Positions 1 through 10,084 of a DNA stretch of 64,000 nucleotides are shown piece after piece; position 1 is the stretch's first letter; every line of letters starts with the position of its first letter. The notes beneath the pieces are model-generated. The model was not told where the DNA came from. It was given only the letters and a program-made list of their open reading frames with translations, and made no database searches. The DNA is from Karalla daura. Lineage: Eukaryota; Chordata; Actinopteri; Chaetodontiformes; Leiognathidae. Location: contig CM055197.1 in NCBI GenBank assembly GCA_029224185.1, positions 19,071,750 through 19,135,749 on the forward strand. Reading direction: 5' to 3'. A program made the position numbers and the translations under genes.

Positions 1-135
1 CAAGTAGGCTAAGGTCAATTACAGACTCAAACTGTCCCAAGGTGTATCCCCTACCTTCACCATATGTGAGCTGGAGATAAACCCGGCAGACCCCTGCGAC
101 ACCATCTGGTTGCAAAGCAGGTAAGATGGCACACG
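1..135 (+). mobile_element. SINE tail fragment (tRNA-headed teleost SINE family)
   Basis: The first ~135 bases carry the 3' part of a dispersed repeat that recurs in this window. The diagnostic stretch is GGTGTATCCCCTACCTTCAC followed by a 'gtgagctggagataaac...cagacccctgcgac' block. The same block appears in the full-length copy at 12205-12484 and in the copy at 33110-33345. The head lies outside the window. The family name is not known to me; it resembles the very common teleost repeat whose tail matches L2-type LINEs. Confidence 0.6.
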
Positions 136-3100
136 AATGGAAGTTTTATCTGGCCCTGGGTTGAAACAAAAGTTTAGTCTCTGAACAAACGCAGTTTTAC
201 AGCGAGCCGCAGGGCATCATTTGCAAGTCAATTCAATTGTATAGGGGCACAGTGAATAATCTTATGGAGTACAAAGCAAAATCGTACCAATGTCGTATTA
301 ATTCTTTCATTTCCCCTCAGGTAAAACAAATATTCAGTTTCCTGTTGCGGAGTGTGTACTGGAGTCTGTTGCTCGTTGGCTCCGAGCAGAGAGAGAGACA
401 GAGATACAGAGGTAAAAGCTTTGCCATAATGAGATGGATTTTTGTCCCCTTTTCAACTCGCACAAACATCCAGTTCCAAAATAATTACAGCACCTGCCTC
501 GCAAACTTGCGCGGGAACGGCCTGTATACACGGACACAGGAATGTGTTTGCGCAGCACCGAGAATATTAATATGTTTCCCCTTTTTTTCCACGTCTCTTT
601 TTCCTTCCCTTTAATAAAAAAACATAACAAAAACAAAAAAAAACGGTGTGCATTCATGTTTCCAAGGTAGTGGAGTAACAACATGCTCCGCTTTAATCAG
701 CCCTTGGCTGCCTTCCCATTGTGAATAGGTTATTCCTGGGGTGAGGGGCAATGAACAATATGAAAGCTGTCATAAACAAACAGCCGGCAACAGAACATGT
801 GACTATACATTTGCTCATCATCCATGCAGATGATTGCACCCCACTGCCTCTCCACGGGGTGGCTCAAAATACAGTAAGCTGCACAAGATTAGAAGGGAGG
901 ACCTTGTACATGACATATTCATAATCCTCGCTCTTCATTTCCCAAGCCCTCCCTTTGTCTATCTTAAAAAAGAATCTGTCTTAAAGGTTAACTGTGCCTT
1001 TGAGCCATTTGCTACACGCATCCCTGTGTCGCTCTGCCTGGTTATGGTGCTTATCAGTGGTTATAGAAATCCTCTGATCCTTGACATCCATCTGGAATGA
1101 TTAATATCCACCTCTAGTGTGCGTCCAGAGTGCTCGACAAATGCCAGCCAGTCCGGGCAACAGAATGAGGAGGGGGGGTGAGAGGCTATTAATACCGGGA
1201 TAAATATTAAACATCTTCCAGGCTGCAAAAGGTGTTCTTTCACTGACATGTGCTGCAGCTGGGTGCATGAAATGATAGTGTCATTCCCTCGGCGAGAGCC
1301 TGGCAGGCTGCCACCGTAGTCCGAGAGTCACTCAGTGGTGAGTTCATCGGCGGATGCTTCCTGCTGCGCTCTTATATCAGCTGAATGATGAGAGTCAGAT
1401 GTCAGTGTCTCTGAAAACGCTCGCAGGAAAGTGAGAAATTAGCCATCGCTCAGGAAGCCAGGCACACATCAGTGCCCCAGATAAGGAGCCCGCAATAAAT
1501 TGATAGAATGCGATGCGGAGAGAAACCCTTTCTTATTGGGAGACACAACACTGTCTGTCGTGCTCCCCAAACTTGGATAAAAATAGATGGCATTCATACA
1601 TTCAGCTCATTAAATATTCATCTGTCGTTGCCTCTGTGTTTGCTTGACATATTAACAGAGGAAAATATCAAAATATGTGTGCTGTAGCCGTCTCAGAATA
1701 ATGAAAGCGAAACCTTATATGTGTGTGACGCATTTCCCAAAAGTCGTGTTAAGAAGAAAAAAAAAATCAACCTAAACCGCGCATAAATTCAAAGCACATG
1801 TATGTTTTGGACACATGATGGTTCTCATGTGTGAGCGATTTTTTTATACCCCACTTATGGTTTCATGTAGCACGCATGACTTCACATGTAAAGATTTCTA
1901 TTTATACTCGGTGTTCGATCACTTCCATATGTATTTTCATTTAGGATTCCATCCACACTCTCACAACTTTGTATGACGCTGAAAACTGCACTCGCATATT
2001 CAGTGTGCATGCGAAAGCTTTACACGTCCAAATAGTAGCCGTTCATGAAGACTATGGTGACACGGTGGTTTGGTGGAAAATGGTGGAAAATGGAAACGTG
2101 AACTTTCACGATGCAATGTATCCCGCTTGGAGAGGCCCTTTCTATTTCACCACAGTCATTTAAATAGAGATGCAACCATGATCTGAAGGCCGTAAACGTC
2201 ACACACCGCATGCCCAACCTTCGACTGCGATTCGAAACTATTGTAGAAAACCCACAGAAGAATCTATTTCGAGTTGGATCGGGGTCAGCTCCTCTTCTTT
2301 GAAGTGTCTTGTCGTTGTCTTGACAGCCCACCCACTCAGCTCTCCCAGAGGTGCACCCCAGAAATAGAGTAAAAGGAACAAATCTGGTCCTGGAAACTTC
2401 ATCCTTGACACCCTGAGCGTAGCTTGCACTTACACACTGCTGAAGTGGAGGTGTTGACGATCACAAGCCCCATTCTTACACACTGATGTCTTCTCTGATC
2501 AAAGATTTGGCCCAGGGGACTGTAACCAAAGTAACCCGTGACTTTTGCTGACCCCGGGCTCGACCGAGGAAACGCCACAGCATCAACAGTCTCTCAAAAA
2601 TTGTCCTGTGACCTGGAATTGGCACAAATACCAGTGGTAGTTGTTTTTTTTCCACCCTCAAGGGGCTTGAAAGAAAAAAATTTGGGGTATATAGGTGGTC
2701 ACGTTCAGTTATTGTCAACCTTGTCAAACCCACCCAAGACTGAGTGGGAAGGCTCGGATAGAGCTGGCGTGCCAAGGTTCAACAGGAAACTGTCAGTGTT
2801 GTCAAAATGAGAAGTCTTGTCGCCATCTTTATGAGCAAGATGGTCAAATGGCTTAATCATGTTTTCATCATGACAGTTCACTCTGTCAGTGTTTAACAAT
2901 GCAAAAGTAAAAAATCTGAACTTAGTGACACTACCTGAGAATGCTCAAGACAGCGCTACACACTATTATACTGTACAGCCATTTGACAACTAAAGTCAAG
3001 TTAGACATTGCTGTATTCATGAGAGGGATCGAGAGCAATACTCCGAATGCAGTATGTGTGTTTTGCATTTTTACTGCACATGCTCTTTGCAATTGCACAG

Positions 3101-3243
3101 CGCTGTGCAAAAGATAAACTACAGTGATTTGTTTAGAACACACTTGAGGAAGATGGAAAAGAAGAGAAGAAAAGAAAAAGAAGAGATAGAGCTGTGCAGA
3201 GAAAGCGCACAAAATATAGAACACACAGTCAGTCATTCCTGTA
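136..3243. other. Gene-free stretch
   Basis: I see no coding exon, RNA gene or full-length repeat. Open frames are short and unlike any family I know. Several AT-rich patches with TAAT/ATTA cores (around 1085-1110 and 1600-1680) could be regulatory, but nothing in the sequence alone shows this. Confidence 0.5.
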
Positions 3244-3555
3244 CATCCAGACATTCCTTTCTGTCTGGCCACATACTTTCATCTACATCATAATGAATAT
3301 CATCCCTTGCAATGCATGGAGGACAGTGTCTCCTGGAGTGGTGAATCCACCGTCTGCATGACTCTGCTGTGATGTCATCCCACGCTGCATCCATGACTGC
3401 TAGCAGGGTCACCTGGTCATGTACCTCCCACCCCCAGGCAGAGAAAATCAAACCACTGTCTGAGCAGACCTGAGTGGTGTCTCCCATGACAACATGCTTG
3501 TTCAGATGGTCTCCAGCCCTCTCATTCTCAGGGACTATGTCTTTGAAGAGATGCT
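3244..3555 (-). pseudogene. Tc1/mariner (IS630-type) transposase relic, C-terminal part
   Basis: Read from 3555 down to 3244, one frame stays open for about 100 codons. It matches the C-terminal region of a fish IS630/Tc1-type DDE transposase. The recognisable blocks are FSAWGWEVHDQ (family FSAW-WKVYD), AWDDITAESCRRWIHHSRR (family D-I-x-A-E-x-C-x-x-W-I-x-H-x-R-R) and DVDESMWPD (family DVDE-LWP). The segment normally holding the last catalytic acid, just before FSAW, is missing: the sequence jumps from a GDTTQVCSD stretch, aligned by me with the family's WDN-SFH block, straight to FSAW. No N-terminal half is visible upstream, so it is a dead, internally deleted fragment. The family call rests on recalled motif patterns. 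Confidence 0.6.
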
Positions 3556-5339
3556 AGCAGATGCCGCGTATTATGTGGTTGAGGAAAAAATGTTCAAGAA
3601 AGGTATAAAATTTACTTTTAACTAGTTCAACAATTTTGTATGTAATGACTCTAGCAATGAAATGAGGGACCATTAGTTTTATAGGGAAGCGCTATTCAGC
3701 ATTTACAAGTATAGTGCACTTTGACTGATGTGACACACTCAAATGATAGTGTTATAAAATCCAGAGAAAAACACCACAGTGATTGAGAAAAACTGCGATC
3801 ACACCATTAGAGAAAATACCAAAACATACAGCAGCAAGCGAACGTCAAGTACAAAATGTGTTGTGGTGTTTGGAAACCAGTGATGTTCGACCGAGTCAAC
3901 AAATTCCTGAGTAACCGGAGTGTTTTGCAACAGAGAAGGGGGAAAAAACACACACATAGAAAAACAGAGCTGGGGGCGAGTGTAAAGACTAAGGAAGAGT
4001 CTGCACACCTTAATCTCACAAAAGGCAACCTCTGTTCACGGTCTATTTGGTAGCTGCTCTGGGGTTGGCAATCCCGTTTCTCAGTCTGATGAAGACGTTG
4101 CAGTTTCCCTTCTTCCTCCTACTCACTTTCCTCCGCTCACTCCGCTCAGTAAGGGAGAGGCAGGAAAGCCGACATGCAGCCGAGGGTCGGGGCTGGAACT
4201 CGTCTCGGTATTAGACGTGTTTTATTGAGGCTGCAGCAGCAGGAAAATCAAATCACAAGCAGCTTCCACTCGGAGGCTCCCGGTTCCGAGATCATCAGGC
4301 TGGTTGCTGTTCGCAACTTCGCCACTAGATGCCACTGATTCCGCCATGATCGACCACTGATTCAGTTTAAAAGGTTGTGTTAGCAATTCAACTAATTTCA
4401 GCTGAGTATGGATCCAGCAGACTCAAGCTTTGCTGGTATTGAAACCGAAGCCATAATTGTCTGTAAAAACTATAGGAAACTACACTACACCATGCAATAA
4501 TGAGCCGTGCACTCACTCAGACCAATCAAGACATTCCTCTATGATGAAATGTCACCCTTTCTCCAACCTCTAACCATAACCTCCGGAACCATTAGACTCA
4601 TCAGTCCCTTGCAACTAATGAACCCCCCGAAGATAATGTGAACGCAGCAGAGGCCCTCTGGGTAAACCAGTGACAACAGTGGCGAGTAGGTCACTGAGCC
4701 AATCAATAACAGCAGCGGTGGGGTTAGGGCGCTGCGTCTGCACTGTGCGGGGGGGGGGTCCTAACCCAGAATGCCTCTACAGAGCAAATAGGCACGTGTC
4801 AACAGGGACTGGTGACTCGTTAGGGCTGTCGCCTCGCAGCAAGGGCGTCGTGGCGCGCAGTGGTCACAGCGTGTCGGAGGAGGCCCGCCCAGTCTCCTCA
4901 TGTCCTCTTGAAGATCGATGCATGTAAAACGCCGCAATAAATCTTGGGGAAAGGCAACAGCGGGTGGCGATTGGTGACATTTCAGACAGAGGGGAATGGT
5001 AATCCAGAGAGCAGGTAGGAAGGGGTTTGGAATCAGACGCGCGCTATGGGTGCCATCTGTCTGATGCGATGAGCCTCTCATTCAAGGTTATTCCAGATGT
5101 GTCAGTATGATTCAGTGCTGCTGCTGCATCACGGGTCAAACGTCAGCTGTGCTCCTGAAATGAAGTCAGATAGATAAAGCAACCAAGGAGAAAACATCCA
5201 GAAAAAAAATGAGATGTGCAAAACAAAAGGGGGTACATCTTTTTAGCTGCAGGGTTTAAATGTGTCCGTCCGTACATTATCATACCTGCTTCTCACTTGA
5301 ACAGTTTTGTCCTGTCTCGCATAGGATAAAGACAGGAGA
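3556..5339. other. Gene-free stretch with a SINE-head-like scrap
   Basis: No exon is recognisable. At about 4808-4860 the sequence GGCTGTCGCCTCGCAGCAAG resembles the tRNA-like head of the SINE family seen elsewhere in the window, in + orientation, but no tail follows. A G-run sits at 4748-4757. Confidence 0.4.
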
Positions 5340-5512
5340 GACAGGTCTGGACAGGTCTGCAGTTCATCACAGAAAACACACACACACGCTCACACTCAGA
5401 CCTAGGGGCTACTTGGAGCCTCCAGTCAACAGGTTTTTGGACTGTGGGATGAATCCGGAGCACTCGGAGAAAACCAATGGAGGAAACATGCAAACTCCCA
5501 TGCAATCAGATT
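5340..5512 (-). mobile_element. SINE copy, partial, reverse orientation
   Basis: Read on the + strand, the landmarks of the reverse complement of this SINE family occur in order: a 'ctggacaggtctgcagttcatcac' block, a CA-rich stretch with 'cacactcaga', then 'gtttttggactgtggga', 'cggagaaaacc' and 'acatgcaaactccca'. The tRNA-like head and the extreme tail are missing. Confidence 0.65.
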
Positions 5513-8500
5513 CAGCTGCAGGTACATCCCTTGCGAGGCTCGGAGGGCGCTGTGGCTCAGCCGTTTGTTTAGCTGTTTGCGTTTGACGGACGTCTACAGA
5601 TTATCTGACAAAATAAATACTCTCTATTTTGCTCTTGTTCATTGCAGGAGCTGTCACAGAGCAGAGGAAAACATCTGTCCAGAGATGCAGCGCGCACGGA
5701 CGAACAGAACGAGCAGCGGGCGCTGTTTATGAAGGCTAACGTGTTTGGTGTAAAAATGTTTTCGCGGAAATCCAGCTGCGAGTCCCCAAAAAAGGACTGT
5801 TTACATTATCTTAAAAAATGCGGCCAAACAACATGGCAGAGGCCTACGTTGGAGCGAAGCCCGCACGGGCTGGCGCGCTCCTCCCGCCCCTGCACACTGA
5901 GCTGAACTGGACACCGCCTGAGGTCCGGGTTGGACTGGGGACAGTCCAATTGCGCTCTCGCACACTCCACTGACCGCTGGCGGATCTGACAGCGGACACG
6001 CCGTGAAGTCACACCACGTATCGAGCGCCGGTAAATGAGCGCCGCGGAAATCCTGAGGGGAGCTTCTGTGTGTTTGCACCCCCGCGCAAGATTAGCAATA
6101 ATCTCAGTGGAAACACTGGAGCCGCTTGCAGACAGAGCGGTAGCTCATTTAAAAAGCTGCGGGTACTGGATAGCAACTACCAGAGAGTATATGCTTTCCG
6201 GTGTGGTTAACGGACGAGTTAGTCCTGAATTGATTGTTGAAGAAAAAGCAGGAAACTATTCCACATCGATGACAGTTGGACACACTGTGTCTTTTAATTA
6301 TGTACGCCAGTGTCTATTAGGTAGCAACGTGAGATTTGTAAGGCATCAAAAACACTGCGGGATATATATTTTTATGGGCCACACAATTGATGAATGTAAT
6401 TACCGCCGTGTGGCAGCGGATCTATTCCAATGGACTTGTACAGCTTGCAGGTAAAAGCAATTATTCATTTCACCGCTGGCAAAGGCAATCACCGTTATCA
6501 ATCCCCATGTGGAATTAAAGCGGCTCACCGAGACGTGGCATTAAACAAATGACATCCCTGGCGACTGAACAACTCCTGAGTAGGAGCCGTGGGAAAGCTC
6601 CACGGGCCACCGCGGTTTGAGTAATTTCAGTGTTTCTGAAATCCACCTCTTCCTCGTGAAAATTGCTGGACGTTACAGCGGCCACCATTACCGCACTCAC
6701 AGCTGAGCGGGATAGTCCTCCGAACTCAACTGCCGCTTGGCACTGACACCCCGGTCGGCTCGATAAATGCCTTTTTGAGTCTTTCAGCTTTCCCCTTCCG
6801 TTACAGTCGTACTGGTTGGGTGACACGTCTGAATTGTGCGACCATTTTATTACCGGGCGATTTTATAGCGGCTCTGCTTTTATCCGAGCCCTCCAAAGGC
6901 GTTGCCCAGCGAGGCTACAGCTGCACTGAAGGTCGTTTAATGGGTCCGTGTAACAATTGGCATTGTGCTCAGATTGGAGGCTTTCCAAGACACATACCAG
7001 CCAGATAGGAGACTTACTCCAAAATAGCAAACTGCACAGGTTCTGGATGTTTCAGGAGCCTGACTCTACGCAGTTGGTCATGTTGTGAATTGTTGTGGCG
7101 GCCTGTCAATGGCAATCACCTGGTGGGATCTGAAGGGGAGCTGGCATGGAACTATGCAGCGTTGGATCCATTTATACTCAGACTGACATACGCAGTTTCC
7201 CTCTGTGTCTCTATGTGGGTTAGCTCTGGCCAGGCGCTACTCCAGTCATGTGCTGTTTGAAAATAATGAGGAGCAGCCACGACTTATTATTTCTCCAGCA
7301 TGCATTAATCTGGTGATTACGCTATCCTCTGATGTCCTATCTCCATCACCGGGCCACGGTGAGAGAGCGCAGGAGAGGCTCAGGGAGACTGATTATCTTC
7401 CAGCGCGTTTTTATTAACTGTATCAGGAGGATGAGATTGCGTCGATCCCTTGTTATCAGCGTTATTCAGCGTCACCGAAGAACATCGGACTGCAATCGCA
7501 TCGAAACGTCATGAAGCAGTCCTCACGAATGATGTCTGCCACCTTGGGTCACAGCTGCTCTCTTACCGGAATGCCAATGTGATCCTCAGATTGGTTGAGA
7601 GACTGCAGGTTTTCCCAACAGCAGAGGAGATTTCACAGCTCATTCCACCGCGCATCTTAATTTGAAACTGTTTGCCCTTCATTATTAATATGAGCATTGG
7701 GGTTCATGGACATTATTGTATGAAAATAAATCAAAAATATTGTCCATCTGTCAATCTATCTCTCCATTCATTATATTATACACTTCGTATCGAGTGGAGG
7801 TCTGCTGGTCTCTCTATCCAGCGGTGAATCCAGTTAATAGACCCTCCTGAACACCACTAGTGAAAGCCCTCACTGTGACAGCATAATCCACTTACAGTCT
7901 GTGGCACCCTCAAAAAAACATTGCTTCACAGGATAGGATTGAATAAAACACGGTTTCCTGATATTGTGCCCACGGCTTTCAACAAGACATTCTAATTCAA
8001 AAAGGAACAGGGAGAAAAGCCAGGGAAATGGTGTACGTTCACAAAGACTACTATGGACACACACGCCAGTCCCACGTTAGCTGCATGGAGTGGCACCAGC
8101 TAATTTATTTTTACTAGTCCAGGATCTCCGAGAGAAACGTGCTGTGTCTGGTCCATTAAGACCCAAAACTACCTCCTTTGGTGATTTTCTCCAAATCTCT
8201 GCATTTGCCACATCTGACCTTACTGGAGTTGAGTAGGGGCCCACACTCTCACTGTAACAAGGTCTGAGCAGCTGTCTGTTAACATCTGTCAGCACTGAGA
8301 CAAAGGGATGTAATGAAGTCGTACAATCTCAGACGATCGAGTGACACGCGGCGGGAGGAAACAATCAGGCACGTATTGGGAGATCTGCAGAATACTTGAC
8401 GACTGATTAAGGCTGCTCAGAGTCACTCGATTCAGCCCCATCCAGCGTGCAGGAGTTGCAGAAGTGAAACTGTTTTCTTTTTTTAGCTTTCGCTCTCCTT

Positions 8501-8639
8501 TGTTCGCGGATGGCTCGTGTTTCATCCTCCATATGTCGGGAGATGCAAAATCAAAATAGATCGCAGCACCCACACACAAATCAAAATGTCCCCTTCGTTC
8601 TATACGACACCTGCAGCCCTTCAACAACTGTAAACAATG

Positions 8640-8830
8640 TTTAACTGTGTCATAAAAGCCTTTTTTTAGTCCAACAGGACCGGGGGCTGCGAGTCCTCAT
8701 AATTATGCAAATGAATAGCCCTCACCTTCAAGGCTTAAAGCTGAGTGCGCCTTGAAAGATTATGAAATCAGAGATAAAGGATATCATTAGAGGCGACCCT
8801 TGGGCTTAATGTGGTACACCCAGGCAGCAC
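8640..8830. promoter_or_regulatory. Candidate non-coding regulatory block with POU octamer
   Basis: A perfect octamer ATGCAAAT lies at 8705-8712 inside CATAATTATGCAAATGAAT, an arrangement typical of POU or POU/homeodomain binding. The surrounding ~190 bp are dense in TAAT/ATTA and GATAAAG-like cores and carry no microsatellite or repeat signature. This is a motif-based suggestion only; conservation cannot be tested here. Confidence 0.25.
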
Positions 8831-9532
8831 AATAACATGTTTTATTTATGTAGCCTTTGATTACTTTTTTTTATTTATATATGAACACAGCTTGCTGTTT
8901 TTCATACAGGAAACACATTTAATTGTACACCAACAATGAGGAGAAAAGTCAGTATTTTTGTGTTTGACTGCCAAGGAGAGAAATCACACTGCATTTTTGA
9001 TGGGTAGGTGTACATATTAAAGTACAACATTAATGTGCAGAATCAACATTTAATGAGCATATCGAGTCCCTAAGTCCCACATAGCTTTAATTCTGGTGTC
9101 AGGCATGGCCACTGGATGCTACTCCCTCATCGTTTAGGCGCCAAATGAGCTCAACCTGCGTTTGACACAGGCCATAAAATACCGCACATCACCTGTCCAC
9201 AAAGCCCGTCTCGAACCAAGTGTGAGTGACACCGTAATGAAGTGGCCGTTCCCACTCCCTCTACGACGTTCCCGATGCTCGCCGTGAGAGGCTCGTTCTG
9301 ACATAACTGCTCCGAGATCAGACAGAAACAACACTCAGTCCTATTTTGGAGCGGATTTGAGTTTAATGCTTTGCAAATCCCTCTGATCAGACCGGATAAA
9401 TGGGCATCATAAAGGCTTGCCCCGGGACATCGGTGAATAATACACTCTCTCCTTTGTTGCAATTTTGATTAAATATAAAAATAAATGGACAAATCAAGGA
9501 TCGGGGGAATGCAGGTCATTGCACAACAGTTT

Positions 9533-9567
9533 CACCCCCCCACCCCCACCCCACCCCCCCACCCCCT
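9533..9567. repeat. C-rich low-complexity tract
   Basis: Runs of 5-7 C separated by single A residues; on the complementary strand this is a G-rich tract. It lies about 410 bp upstream of the myosin light chain start codon. Confidence 0.85.
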
Positions 9568-9801
9568 AATCATCATTTTGTTCCTCTCCTCTTCACTAAC
9601 AACCAACACACTTCATTCAACAAGGTCAGCAGTCCACAATAAGGGACAACACACAAGGTCTCACTTGAGTTGATGGAAATAGCCTGGTTAGCAGAGGGGT
9701 CCAGGCGCAGGATGCCAGCCAATATCATTTTGCATCATGAATCTCCGGCTGATGCACTCGCACAAACAACCTTTGTCTTAAATAGAAGCACAAAGGCATA
9801 T

Positions 9802-9888
9802 CCTTTTATAGTCTTCCTCATATTGTTGGCAGCACGCTTGGGCACAGTGGGAGGGCTCGGGATGACACCTGTGGACAGCGGATAAAGG
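9802..9888 (+). promoter_or_regulatory. Candidate proximal promoter of the myosin light chain gene
   Basis: CCTTTTATAG at 9802-9811 is one base off the SRF CArG consensus CC(A/T)6GG. An E-box-like CACCTG abutting a T-box half-site-like TGACACCT lies near 9863-9871. A TATA-like GATAAAGG at 9881-9888 would leave a 5' UTR of roughly 60-75 nt before the ATG at 9980. The mix suits a cardiac/slow muscle gene, but each site is weak alone and the transcription start is inferred. Confidence 0.3.
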
Positions 9889-9979
9889 GACCTGGCCCCT
9901 AATGGGCCCCCTCCACCCGTAGTGTGCTTGTTGCCTCTGCTGTGTGTCAGTCCCCGTTGTCCTCTGAGAGCTTCCTGCC

Positions 9980-10084
9980 ATGGCACCGAAGAAGAAGGAA
10001 GAGCCCAAGCCCGCGGCAGCACCTCCCAAGCCCCCAGAGCCCGAGCGCCCCAAGACCCCGGAGTTCGACCCCGCATCAGTGACG
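9980..10084 (+). CDS. myl3: Myosin light chain exon 1 (residues 1-35)
   Basis: It begins at ATG 9980 in the context TGCCATGG, close to Kozak, and is the only in-frame ATG before the conserved body. It codes the Lys/Pro-rich N-terminal extension ending EFDPASVT, then the donor ACG|GTAAAA. Phase 0. The donor at 10085 is adequate but not strong. Confidence 0.9.

Larger units (their letters stand above)
5513..9979. other. Non-coding region upstream of the myosin light chain gene
   Basis: There are many short open frames on both strands but none with homology, splice context or length that I can support. It presumably contains the distal promoter and enhancers of the downstream muscle gene. Subfeatures worth naming are entered separately: the octamer-bearing block near 8.7 kb, the C-rich run at 9.5 kb and the proximal promoter. 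Confidence 0.5.
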
